A DNA stretch of 64,000 nucleotides from Aneurinibacillus sp. REN35 (GTDB taxonomy: Bacteria > Bacillota > Bacilli > Aneurinibacillales > Aneurinibacillaceae), in assembly GCF_041379945.2 (NCBI RefSeq), contig NZ_JBFTXJ020000003.1:1-64000 (forward strand). Direction: 5' to 3'. The notes under the pieces are model-generated. The model did not search any database. It worked only from the letters and a program-made list of their open reading frames with translations, and was not told where the DNA came from. The translations under genes and the position numbers were made by a program. This document shows, in pieces, positions 45,056 to 53,146 of this stretch. Numbering within the stretch: the stretch's first letter is position 1; each line of letters begins with the position of its first letter.

Positions 45056-46369
45056 TCATCGCCCCTTGTTCTTTTGTTTCAGCGGAACAAAACTTTCTTC
45101 AATCGCTAGGGCTTGTTTGGCAGCAGCTAAGCCGGCTGCATGACCGGTTGTAAATGCAACAGTGATGTTATAGCCGCCTGTATGCGCGTGCACATCAAGC
45201 ACTTCACCTGCAAAGAAGAGACCGCGTTTTATTTTGGATTGCATGCTTTTCGGATCTACTTCTTTAACGCTGATTCCACCTCCTGTCACTGTAGCCTGTT
45301 CGAGTGGGAGCGTACCTGTAACCGTTACGGGAAATTGCTTCATGAGCCGTGCCATTTCTCTCCATTTGGCGCGCGAGATGTGTGCATATGTCGTATCTTC
45401 ATCGATTTCGGCCATCTCAAGAACGAGCTGGAGCAGACGTTGAGGCAGATAGGTGCGGAGTACGTTTTTCACCGTTTTCTTCGACTCTTCTTCCATAAGA
45501 GATAGAGTTTCTTTGTCGATCTCGTCTACCGTTTTATCCGGTAGAATATCGACGGTTAGGTGAAGCGGCACCGGGCCAAATTTACGCTGCGTGACAGACA
45601 CATAGTGGCTGACACGCAAGACCGCAGGTCCGGAGATGCCGAAGTGGGTGAACAGCATATCACCTTCTTCCGTACACACCTTTTTACCTTTTGGACTCCA
45701 GAGGGTAAGATAGACGCTACGCAGTGATAAGCCTTGCATTCGTGCTTCCTTGATATACGTATCTGCTGCGGTAAGAGGCACGGCCGTTGGAAATAATTCG
45801 GTAACTGTATGGCCCCCGGTACGCGCCCACGGGTATGCATCGCCGGTAGATCCGGTAGTTGGTACAGAAGCTCCGCCTGTTGCGACAATCACATGTTGAC
45901 AAGGTATGATTTCGCCGGAGAGAAGCTCGACACCTTCTACGCCACTGTCATTGTATAACAATTGTTTGACAGGCTCGTTTACACGGAAGGAGACACCGAG
46001 ACGCTGTACTTCGCCAAGCAGCGCATCGACTACCGTTTTGGCCTTATCACTTACAGGAAACATCCGGCCCCGATCTTCTTCCTTTAACGCAATACCAAGC
46101 CCGGTAAAAAAATCGATAATCTCCTGATTGCCAAAAGTATGTAGAGCACTGAATAGAAATTTACCGTTGCCGGGTACATTTTTCATTAATTCTTCGAGCG
46201 GTTTGGCATTGGTTACATTACAGCGTCCACCACCTGAAATCATTAATTTTCGGCCCAGCTTATTCCCTTTATCAATCAAAAGCACACGGGCATTATGAGA
46301 GGCGGCAGCGACACAGGCCATCAGCCCGGCCGGACCCCCGCCGATTACGATGACATCCCAGTGTGACAT
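45056..46369 (-). CDS. HI0933/YtfP-type FAD-dependent oxidoreductase
   Basis: 437 aa. DVIVIGGGPAGLMACVAAA (FAD), KLGRKLMISGGGRCNVTNAKP (family signature), VIVATGGASVPTTGSTGDAYPWA, and the C-terminal GLFFAGEVLDVHAHTGGYNITVAFTTG. Starts at ATG 46369, 6 nt after GGAAGGTG. Flavoprotein of unresolved function, in an operon with the DUF294 gene. Confidence 0.92.
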   Translation of the reverse strand: MSHWDVIVIGGGPAGLMACVAAASHNARVLLIDKGNKLGRKLMISGGGRCNVTNAKPLEELMKNVPGNGKFLFSALHTFGNQEIIDFFTGLGIALKEEDRGRMFPVSDKAKTVVDALLGEVQRLGVSFRVNEPVKQLLYNDSGVEGVELLSGEIIPCQHVIVATGGASVPTTGSTGDAYPWARTGGHTVTELFPTAVPLTAADTYIKEARMQGLSLRSVYLTLWSPKGKKVCTEEGDMLFTHFGISGPAVLRVSHYVSVTQRKFGPVPLHLTVDILPDKTVDEIDKETLSLMEEESKKTVKNVLRTYLPQRLLQLVLEMAEIDEDTTYAHISRAKWREMARLMKQFPVTVTGTLPLEQATVTGGGISVKEVDPKSMQSKIKRGLFFAGEVLDVHAHTGGYNITVAFTTGHAAGLAAAKQALAIEESFVPLKQKNKGR

Positions 46370-46552
46370 AGAAAACACCTTCCTTTTTATAGCTGAAGCA
46401 GCTCTGATCTTGTACATTTTTTTCACATGTATCTATTCTTGCCAGGATTCGGCTCAGATTGCAACTCTAACATAAAAAGAAACAGAAAAAGAGGAAATTA
46501 ACAAAAAAGATAGAATATAATAAATATTCTAGTGAAAGGGAGAGAAGAAGAA

Positions 46553-47356
46553 ATGGCTGAAATCATTCATTCATCATTAAAAGAGAAACTGCAACATATG
46601 AATCAGGAGATTGAGAAGCATGTGCGCCCTGATACTTTTCCATTGGCAATCCGAGTACTCCGCCCAGGCGAAGAAATTCCTCCTAAAGCAAAACGCCCAC
46701 TTCGTGATATGCAGGTTCAATTAAGTATTTGTCAGGGCATTACGATGTCACGCCGCTACGGTTGGACGATTGCGATGGGCGGAGAAGACCTATCCTGTCC
46801 GATTGCAAAGGCAGCTTTTCATTTTGAAGAGCCGCTTCCGTTTTACAAAGAAGGGAACTTGGCGCATGGCATGTATGCCGAGACATTGGCTTGTGCCAAG
46901 TTAACTGAAGATGAAGTACCCTCTTTTACAAAAGAGGAGAGCGGCACGATTGTTGTCGGTCCATTGAGCCGCGCAGCTTTTGAACCGGATGTGATTGTCG
47001 TATATGGTAATTCAGCTCAAGTGATGCGTATGGTAGCAGCGTCGTTATTCAGAACGGGAGGCGCGATTACCTCAGAGTTCTCAGCACGTGCAGACTGTGC
47101 CGATATCGTGATACGAACGATACAGACAGATAGCCCTCAGGTTATTTTGCCTTGTTATGGTGACCGAGTGTTCGGTCAGACATATGACCATGAAATGGCG
47201 TTCTCGTTTCCGTATCGTATGAGTGAAGATGTGATGGCCGGGTTTGCTGGCACTCATAAAGGTGGCGTTCGTTATCCAATTCCGAATTTCCTTCAATATC
47301 AAGCTAAGTATCCAGCAACATATGAGAAGCTAAATAAAATGTGGGAAGAAGAATAA
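46553..47356 (+). CDS. DUF169 family protein
   Basis: 267 aa. IRVLRPGEEIPPKAKRPLRDMQVQLSICQGITMSRRYGWTIAMGGEDLSCPIAKAAFHF is the DUF169 pattern with conserved cysteines. VILPCYGDRVFGQTYDHEMAFSFP follows. No biochemical role is established. ATG 46553 lies 8 nt after AAAGGGAGAG; a GTG at 46532 is less likely. Confidence 0.88.
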   Translation: MAEIIHSSLKEKLQHMNQEIEKHVRPDTFPLAIRVLRPGEEIPPKAKRPLRDMQVQLSICQGITMSRRYGWTIAMGGEDLSCPIAKAAFHFEEPLPFYKEGNLAHGMYAETLACAKLTEDEVPSFTKEESGTIVVGPLSRAAFEPDVIVVYGNSAQVMRMVAASLFRTGGAITSEFSARADCADIVIRTIQTDSPQVILPCYGDRVFGQTYDHEMAFSFPYRMSEDVMAGFAGTHKGGVRYPIPNFLQYQAKYPATYEKLNKMWEEE

Positions 47357-47370
47357 AGAGAATAAAAGAG

Positions 47371-47408
47371 AAGGGTCGGAGCTGTATAACAGTTTTCGAC
47401 CCTTTTTT
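47371..47408 (+). terminator. Terminator of the DUF169 gene
   Basis: AAGGGTCG pairs with CGACCCTT, with a longer imperfect stem inside, then TTTT. Confidence 0.75.
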
Positions 47409-47454
47409 ACTGCGTTCATTATTATAATATGGGCTTATTTTTTAGAAAATTCCG

Positions 47455-47523
47455 TTGACATTTCTTTACGTTGCATATTATTATATAACAGAAAAGATTA
47501 TTCAACACACTGTATCAATACAG
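47455..47523 (+). promoter_or_regulatory. Promoter and palindrome, copy 1
   Basis: TTGACA (47455-47460), an 18-nt spacer and TATTAT (47479-47484, followed by ATAACA). The perfect palindrome CTGTATCAATACAG lies at 47510-47523, 31 nt after the -10 start. A matching arrangement occurs at 47753-47819. Confidence 0.65.
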
Positions 47524-47559
47524 ATTTGAGGTATATAACTATATACGGAGGGATTATAC

Positions 47560-47676
47560 ATGAATCATACAAAAAGACGGCACAGCTTTGATTTTGCGGT
47601 GTTACCAACAGGTACAGCCCAGACAAAGCTAAAGCAGAGAGTGAATCATTCGTTATTACAAAAGAAGCAGCGATAA
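47560..47676 (+). CDS. 38-aa basic peptide
   Basis: ATG 47560 is 7-8 nt after ACGGAGGG. The product is rich in Lys/Arg/Gln (MNHTKRRHSFDF... ending LLQKKQR), with no membrane helix. It has its own promoter and terminator. Unknown family. Shared control elements suggest co-regulation with the next operon. Confidence 0.6.
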   Translation: MNHTKRRHSFDFAVLPTGTAQTKLKQRVNHSLLQKKQR

Positions 47677-47679
47677 AAT

Positions 47680-47711
47680 GCAGACCGTTTGGGTCTGTAT
47701 TTTTTATGAGA
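47680..47711 (+). terminator. Terminator after the 38-aa gene
   Basis: GCAGACC pairs with GGGTCTGT around GTTT, followed by ATTTTTTAT. Confidence 0.7.
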
Positions 47712-47752
47712 AAAAATGTTTTTATTATAGGCTGTTTATTCAGAATTTTTTG

Positions 47753-47819
47753 TTGACAGACGAGTTTGCGGTGATTATTATATAACACAAGATAAAAAAT
47801 AAAAACTGTACCAATACAA
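47753..47819 (+). promoter_or_regulatory. Promoter and palindrome, copy 2
   Basis: TTGACA (47753-47758), a 17-nt spacer and TATTAT (47776-47781, also followed by ATAACA). CTGTACCAATACAA at 47806-47819 is a 12-of-14 match to the copy-1 palindrome, 30 nt after the -10 start. Drives the SDR-ADH-accDA operon. Confidence 0.65.
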
Positions 47820-47836
47820 TAAAAGGAGAGATTATA

Positions 47837-48679
47837 ATGATGAACAGCGCTGCGCAAAACCAGACGTTAACAGGAAGCCAATCCAAGAATACGGGCGGTA
47901 AAAAGCTGCAGGATCAAGTTACGATTATTACGGGCGGAAATGGTGGATTGGGCCGTGCAATTGCGCTTGCTTATATAGCAGAGGGAGCAAAGGTAGTGCT
48001 TGCAGCTCGCAATGAGGAAACCTTGGCGAAAGTTCATCAGGAAATCGCAGGCTTAGGGGCGGATGTGCTGAGCGTACCGACGGATGTGGCTAGTGAGACG
48101 GATTGCAAGCATCTTTTCGAGAAGACAATCGAGCGATTTGGTCGTGTTGATATTTTGGTTAACAATGCGGGAGTCTCAGGACCTACCGGTTCTGTCGCTG
48201 AAATCTCACTAGAAGATTGGAATACCACATTAAATATTGATATAACAGGTGCATTTCTATGTACGAAGGAAGCAGCCAAGTTAATGATTGCTCAGCAGTC
48301 AGGCAACATCATTAATATCTCTTCGATTTTTGGTAAACGGGCATACCCGTATCGCACACCGTATTCTGTAGCCAAATGGGGCATGATCGGCTTTACGCAG
48401 AGCGTGGCGGCAGAGCTTGGCAAGCATAATATCCGCGTGAACTGTATTTGTCCAGGGCCGGTACAAGGACCGCGTATTGAGCGTGTATGGCGGAAGAGAG
48501 CAGAGATCCGCAACGTTCCATGGGAGGTCATCCAAGATAAGATGCTTCGCATGGCCGCACTACGCCGCATTCCAACTGAAGATGAAGTAGGGAAGGTGGC
48601 GCTGTTCCTTGCTTCGGATGACTCCGCCAGCATGACAGGGCAGTCGCTAAATGTATCCTGCGGTACAGAAATGAGATAA
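47837..48679 (+). CDS. Short-chain dehydrogenase/reductase
   Basis: 280 aa. GGNGGLGRAIAL (cofactor loop), VNNAGVSG, catalytic SSIFGKRAYPYRTPYSVAKWG (Ser, Tyr, Lys) and PGPVQGPRI. A 25-residue polar N-terminal extension precedes the fold. AAAGGAGAG precedes the ATG. First gene of an operon with an iron-type alcohol dehydrogenase and AccDA-like genes; substrate unknown. Confidence 0.88.
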   Translation: MMNSAAQNQTLTGSQSKNTGGKKLQDQVTIITGGNGGLGRAIALAYIAEGAKVVLAARNEETLAKVHQEIAGLGADVLSVPTDVASETDCKHLFEKTIERFGRVDILVNNAGVSGPTGSVAEISLEDWNTTLNIDITGAFLCTKEAAKLMIAQQSGNIINISSIFGKRAYPYRTPYSVAKWGMIGFTQSVAAELGKHNIRVNCICPGPVQGPRIERVWRKRAEIRNVPWEVIQDKMLRMAALRRIPTEDEVGKVALFLASDDSASMTGQSLNVSCGTEMR

Positions 48680-48714
48680 ACGAATTTATAGAAAAAAAGA
48701 AAGGTGTGCACATA

Positions 48715-49899
48715 ATGAACATTCATCAATTTCTAACGCCAGAAGTGATTGTAACGGGTGCCGGATCGCTGCAAAAAACTGGAGAATATGCAGCACGTTA
48801 TGGAAGTAGAGCGCTGATTGTAACAGATAAAATCTTGGCTGGTCTTGGTATTACAAAGCCGCTAGAAGATATTCTAGAGAAGGCGGGGATAGAGGCTGTA
48901 GTATTTTCTGATGTGTCCGGCGAGCCGACATTATCTGAAGTAAATCAAGGGCTTGCGCTATGCCGTGAAAAGGACTGTGAGGTGCTGCTTGCGATTGGCG
49001 GCGGCAGCGCTATTGATACGGCTAAAGCCATCTCGATGATGCAACGTAATGAAGCACCCATGTCTCAATACATGGGGATGGAAAAAGTGGAGCAACCGGG
49101 GCTTCCTATTATTGCAATTCCCACGACAGCAGGTACAGGTTCTGAAGTAACACGGGTGACGGTCATTACAGACGAAGAAACCGATGTCAAAATGATGATC
49201 GCCAGTCGTTTTCTTGTACCGTGTGTTGCCATACTTGATCCGCAGTTGACAGTAAGCTGTCCGAAGGGCGTAACAGCAGGGACGGGAGTGGATGCGCTGA
49301 CCCATGCAATCGAAGCCTATATCTCACGTAAACAGCAACCGCTGACGGATACGATGGCGCTATCAGCGATTCGTCGGATCTATCCGAACTTGGAGCGAGC
49401 ATGGATAGACGGTAACGATATGGAAGCACGTGAACAAGTGCTAATCGGTGCGATGGAAGCAGGTCTTGCGTTCAGCAATGCGTCGGTTGCTCTTGTGCAC
49501 GGCATGTCGCGCCCGATCGGAGCACTGTTTCATGTGCCGCATGGTATCTCAAATGCGATTTTGCTTCCTTCAGTTATGCGCTTTTCTGCGCCGCAGGCTG
49601 TAGAACGTTTTGCTGATATTGCCCGTGCGATGGGAGTCGATACAGAAGGGATGCCGTTGGAAGAAGCGGCTGATCTTGCAGTGTCGATGGTTGAAAATTT
49701 GTGTGAATCGCTCCAGCTTCCATCGTTGCAAGAGCTTGGCGTCGATCCGGAGAAATTCATGGAGGCTGCGCCGAAGATGGCTAAGGATGCGCTGGCAAGC
49801 GGCAGTCCGGGCAATAATCCTCGTCTTGCCAATGATGAAGAAATTATTGAATTATATAAGGAGCTTGTTGAGAAATCTTATCTGACAAAGGGGGCATAG
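48715..49899 (+). CDS. Iron-containing alcohol dehydrogenase
   Basis: 394 aa. Family signs: LLAIGGGSAIDTAKAI (NAD site), AIPTTAGTGSEVTRVTVITD, ALTHAIEAYIS and FSNASVALVHGMSRPIGALFHVPHGISNAILLP, with Asp and three His metal ligands. It interconverts alcohols and aldehydes or ketones. ATG 48715 follows AAAGG; GTG 48706 is an alternative. Only about 35 nt follow the SDR stop. Confidence 0.9.
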   Translation: MNIHQFLTPEVIVTGAGSLQKTGEYAARYGSRALIVTDKILAGLGITKPLEDILEKAGIEAVVFSDVSGEPTLSEVNQGLALCREKDCEVLLAIGGGSAIDTAKAISMMQRNEAPMSQYMGMEKVEQPGLPIIAIPTTAGTGSEVTRVTVITDEETDVKMMIASRFLVPCVAILDPQLTVSCPKGVTAGTGVDALTHAIEAYISRKQQPLTDTMALSAIRRIYPNLERAWIDGNDMEAREQVLIGAMEAGLAFSNASVALVHGMSRPIGALFHVPHGISNAILLPSVMRFSAPQAVERFADIARAMGVDTEGMPLEEAADLAVSMVENLCESLQLPSLQELGVDPEKFMEAAPKMAKDALASGSPGNNPRLANDEEIIELYKELVEKSYLTKGA

Positions 49900-49902
49900 C
49901 AT

Positions 49903-50748
49903 ATGCACCATACAACAACCCCTTTCCAGTTTCATCGGCTTGCGGAGGGAAAACCTCCGCAGGTCGTTGTTTGTCCAACCTGTCACAAGCTGTATCAGAA
50001 ATCGCGTCTTTTGGAAGAAGCATATACGTGTGAATGTGGTTTTCAATTTCGTTTTACAGCAAAAAACCGCATTAAGACCTTGCTGGACCCTGGAAGTTTT
50101 GCCGAGTGGAATGCGCAGCTCGCCAGCGTTAATCCGCTGGAGTTTAACGGATATGATGAGAAGTTAATGAAAGCAGGCCGCAGCAGCGGAGTAAAAGAGG
50201 GGGTCATTACCGGGGAAGGTACGCTGCATGGTGAGCGTGTTGTGGTAGCGGTTATGGAACCGTTATTCATGATGGGCAGCATGGGTTCGGCCATCGGTGA
50301 GAAAATCACACGCGCGATAGAAGGAGCCACAAAAGAGGGGCTGCCTGTTCTTATTTTTTCTGCATCTGGCGGTGCACGGATGCAGGAAGGAGTACTTAGT
50401 CTGATGCAGATGGCCAAGACGAGTGCGGCACTGAAGCGTCATGAAGAAGCTGGATTGCTGTATATTTCCGTGCTTACACATCCGACTACAGGTGGGGTGA
50501 CTGCAAGCTATGCAATGCTAGGAGATATTATTATATCCGAGCCGGGTGCATTAATTGGATTTGCCGGAAGGCGTGTAATTGAGCAAACGATTAAGCAGAA
50601 GCTTCCAGACGGATTTCAAAGTGCTGAGTTTTTGCTTGAGCATGGAATGCTTGATGCGATTGTACCGCGCAAGCGAATGAGGGACACGCTGGCCCAATTT
50701 GTAGCGCTGCACCGCAGGCCGAAGGAATGGAGAGCCTATGGCGGTTGA
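49903..50748 (+). CDS. accD: Acetyl-CoA carboxylase carboxyltransferase beta-like subunit
   Basis: 281 aa. N-terminal zinc ribbon CPTC...CECG, then the crotonase-like carboxyltransferase core: VMEPLFMMGSMGSAIGEKITRAIE, FSASGGARMQEG, LTHPTTGGVTASYAMLGD, EPGALIGFAGRRVIEQT. Starts 4 nt after the dehydrogenase stop and overlaps accA. The gene may be a specialised paralogue, because it sits in an SDR/ADH operon rather than with housekeeping genes. Confidence 0.9.
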   Translation: MHHTTTPFQFHRLAEGKPPQVVVCPTCHKLYQKSRLLEEAYTCECGFQFRFTAKNRIKTLLDPGSFAEWNAQLASVNPLEFNGYDEKLMKAGRSSGVKEGVITGEGTLHGERVVVAVMEPLFMMGSMGSAIGEKITRAIEGATKEGLPVLIFSASGGARMQEGVLSLMQMAKTSAALKRHEEAGLLYISVLTHPTTGGVTASYAMLGDIIISEPGALIGFAGRRVIEQTIKQKLPDGFQSAEFLLEHGMLDAIVPRKRMRDTLAQFVALHRRPKEWRAYGG

Positions 50749-51583
50749 AGAGTATGAAGCACAAGTACCCCTTTTCCGTATTACCCCGCGTACAGTAGGG
50801 GAGCGAGTCAAGCTATCGCGACATCCGGAGCGTCCGTTGACAAGTGATTATATTTCCGGTTTATTTCCAGATTTTATCGAATTAAAAGGGGACCGTCTAT
50901 ACGGTAATGATGAGTCACTTTTGGCAGGACTTGCGACTTTTCAAGGCATTCCGGTGACCGTAATCGGACATGAGAAGGGGAGGGGAACACGCGACAAAAT
51001 TGCCCGAAACTTTGGAATGTCGCAGCCGGAAGGATATCGTAAAGCCTTGCGTTTGATGCGACAAGCAGAAAAATTTGGACGTCCGATTCTGACCTTTATT
51101 GATACACCTGGAGCTTATCCTGGCCTTGAAGCGGAAGAGAGAGGTGTCGCAGAAGCGATTGCCCGCAACCTATTGGAGATGGCTGGGCTGCGTACTATCA
51201 TTTTAAGTGTGGTGATTGGAGAAGGTGGTAGCGGCGGTGCGCTTGGCATCGGAGTAAGTGATCGACTTTTTATGCTGGAAAATGCTTATTATTCCGTTAT
51301 CAGTCCGGAAGGTTGTGCTTCGATCTTATGGAAAGATGCCAGTAAGTGGGAGGAAGCAGCGCAATCATTGAAAATTACAGCCGATGAACTCTATCGTCTC
51401 GGAGTCATTGATGAGATATTTGCGGAGCCAGGTGAAGGTGCGCATACGGCTGTGCGGGAGACGGTCGCATATGTTGGCAGAAGATTACGGTATCACTTAG
51501 AAGGTTTATTACAGCAGCCAATGGATGAGATCATGAAACAGCGCTATGAACGTTTGCGTCGTCTAGGTGAATATCAGGAATGA
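50738..51583 (+). CDS. accA: Acetyl-CoA carboxylase carboxyltransferase alpha-like subunit
   Basis: 281 aa. VIGHEKGRGTRDKIARNFGMSQPEGYRKALRLMRQAEKFGRPILTFIDTPGAYPG, EGGSGGALGIG and SPEGCASILWKDA are AccA signatures. It lacks part of the N-terminal helical extension found in about 320-aa AccA, as in short Gram-positive forms. Overlaps accD by 11 nt. Biotin carboxylase and carrier genes are not in this window. Confidence 0.92.
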   Translation: MAVEEYEAQVPLFRITPRTVGERVKLSRHPERPLTSDYISGLFPDFIELKGDRLYGNDESLLAGLATFQGIPVTVIGHEKGRGTRDKIARNFGMSQPEGYRKALRLMRQAEKFGRPILTFIDTPGAYPGLEAEERGVAEAIARNLLEMAGLRTIILSVVIGEGGSGGALGIGVSDRLFMLENAYYSVISPEGCASILWKDASKWEEAAQSLKITADELYRLGVIDEIFAEPGEGAHTAVRETVAYVGRRLRYHLEGLLQQPMDEIMKQRYERLRRLGEYQE

Positions 51584-51604
51584 AAAATATAGGAAAAGCT
51601 GAGT

Positions 51605-51641
51605 AAAGCCCGCCTTGTTGTAGAACAGAATGCGGGTTTTT
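51605..51641 (+). terminator. Terminator of the accDA operon
   Basis: AAAGCCCGC pairs with GCGGGTTTTT around a 19-nt loop. Confidence 0.75.
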
Positions 51642-51736
51642 CGGCGTGTGAGGAAATTCTCCCACTCTGTAGCAAAACAATGGTATAATAAAGGAGATGT
51701 TTATGCATTTACTAGTGGTATGGGAGGGAGTTACCC

Positions 51737-51913
51737 ATGGAAAGATACTTAAAATTATTGTCAGAGGCTGAACAGAAAAATGGCAATACACAAAGTTTTG
51801 TGCTCGAGTTGATCCGCCAGATTACGTTTGATGCAAGCCTTTCATCAAAAGAGAGAACAGATGAGATTAAAAAAATCTATTGGGCGCTGGATGAGTATGC
51901 TGGAGTGAAATAG
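51737..51913 (+). CDS. 58-aa helical protein, unknown
   Basis: ATG 51737 lies 6 nt after GGGAGGGAG. Amphipathic helical composition (LKLLSEAEQKNG, SFVLELIRQITF, TDEIKKIYWALDEYAG), no cysteine or membrane helix. Flanked by terminators, so it is its own unit. Family not recognised. Confidence 0.6.
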   Translation: MERYLKLLSEAEQKNGNTQSFVLELIRQITFDASLSSKERTDEIKKIYWALDEYAGVK

Positions 51914-51997
51914 TCTTTCCTTGTACAGAACAAACCGCTTTATAGCTAAGCAGACGGAATAGGTAAAGGTAAATTAATAGACATAAGCAAAAGAAAT

Positions 51998-52030
51998 GGG
52001 TTGTCCGACATGGACACCCTTTTTATTTTT
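51998..52030 (+). terminator. Terminator after the 58-aa gene
   Basis: GGGTTGTCC pairs with GGACACCC around GACAT, then TTTTTATTTTT. Confidence 0.75.
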
Positions 52031-52320
52031 GGATACGTGTATTTATAATTTTCCAAGCGAAAAGAAGGAATTCGAATAAAGACAACGAATAGTAATGTAA
52101 TACATGACAAACTTGAATTAAACTTCGCGGATACATATTCCCACTACTTCCACCATAACTACTGTTATTGTAGTAATTAAAGTCAGAAGATTTCGTCTCT
52201 TGTCCATTCCATCATGATTCTTACTCCCTTTTTATTTTACTTCCTAGTTGTTCATCATGGCTCATCTTGTGTACGTGCTTTTTTTCACAATATATCCATT
52301 CTGCACAAGGAGGCTTTTTT
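52031..52320. other. AT-rich leader region of fixABCX
   Basis: No gene supported. A small inverted repeat ACTAC...GTAGT near 52156-52175 and several T-rich stretches are the only structures seen. The fixABCX promoter presumably lies here but I could not assign it. Confidence 0.4.
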
Positions 52321-53145
52321 ATGCACATTCTGGTATGTGTTAAGCAAGTGCCGGATACGAAGATCATTAAGATTGACCCTAAGACCAATACGCTTGACAG
52401 GCGTGGTGTTCCGGCTATTTTAAATCCGTACGATACGCATGCGGTCGAGGAAGCGGTACGATTGCGTGCGCGATACGGTGGAAAAGTGACCATTCTATCG
52501 ATGGGACCGCCGCAAGCTGTGGCAGCTATTAAAAAATGCGTAGAAATTGGAGCAGACGAGGGCTATCTAATCTCAGACCGCGCATTTGCAGGGGCGGATA
52601 CGCTGGCTACCAGCTATGCTCTGTCCCGCGCCATCAACCGTATCATGAAAGAAGAGCCAATTGATTTAGTTATCTGCGGCAAGATGGCAATTGACGGTGA
52701 TACAGGACAAGTGGGTCCTGGGATTGCACGTCGTATGAACATTCCACCGTTGACCGGAGTGAAGAAGGTGGTGGAGGTGGATAAAGCAAACAGAAAAATC
52801 GTTGTCCATCGTAAATTTGAAGATGGTCATGAAGTGCTGCAATCTGTCATTCCGTGCTTGCTTACAGTAGAGAAGGAGATCAATGAGGTTCCTTATTCCC
52901 CTCTTCCCAACATGATTCGAGCTGCCCGTTACCAGCCTACTGTGTGGACGGTGAATGAATTGGAGGATGTAGATCGTACTCAGCTTGGGCTTAAGGGCTC
53001 GCCCACTATTGTCGGCAAGATGTTCAGCCCACCTAAGCCCGAAGGTGGAAAGCGTCTTACAGGCACGACTGATCAACAGGTACATCAACTCGTTGATATC
53101 CTGTTAAAAGAAAAACGCGAATTACTCGTGCAGGGAGGCAAATAA
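52321..53145 (+). CDS. fixA: Electron transfer flavoprotein beta subunit FixA
   Basis: 274 aa. MHILVCVKQVPDTKIIKIDP, NPYDTHAVEEAVRL, CGKMAIDGDTGQVGPGIARRM (AMP/FAD site) and VIPCLLTVEKEINEVPYSPLPNMIRA are ETF-beta signatures. ATG 52321 follows AAGGAGG. First gene of fixABCX, whose complex in other bacteria bifurcates electrons from NADH to quinone and ferredoxin/flavodoxin. Confidence 0.94.
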   Translation: MHILVCVKQVPDTKIIKIDPKTNTLDRRGVPAILNPYDTHAVEEAVRLRARYGGKVTILSMGPPQAVAAIKKCVEIGADEGYLISDRAFAGADTLATSYALSRAINRIMKEEPIDLVICGKMAIDGDTGQVGPGIARRMNIPPLTGVKKVVEVDKANRKIVVHRKFEDGHEVLQSVIPCLLTVEKEINEVPYSPLPNMIRAARYQPTVWTVNELEDVDRTQLGLKGSPTIVGKMFSPPKPEGGKRLTGTTDQQVHQLVDILLKEKRELLVQGGK

Positions 53146-53146
53146 C

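Noticed and set aside
52031-52205. Minus-strand Gly/Ser/Asn/Tyr-rich open stretch
   Set aside because: It has no start codon with a ribosome site and is broken upstream by a stop. Treated as non-coding.
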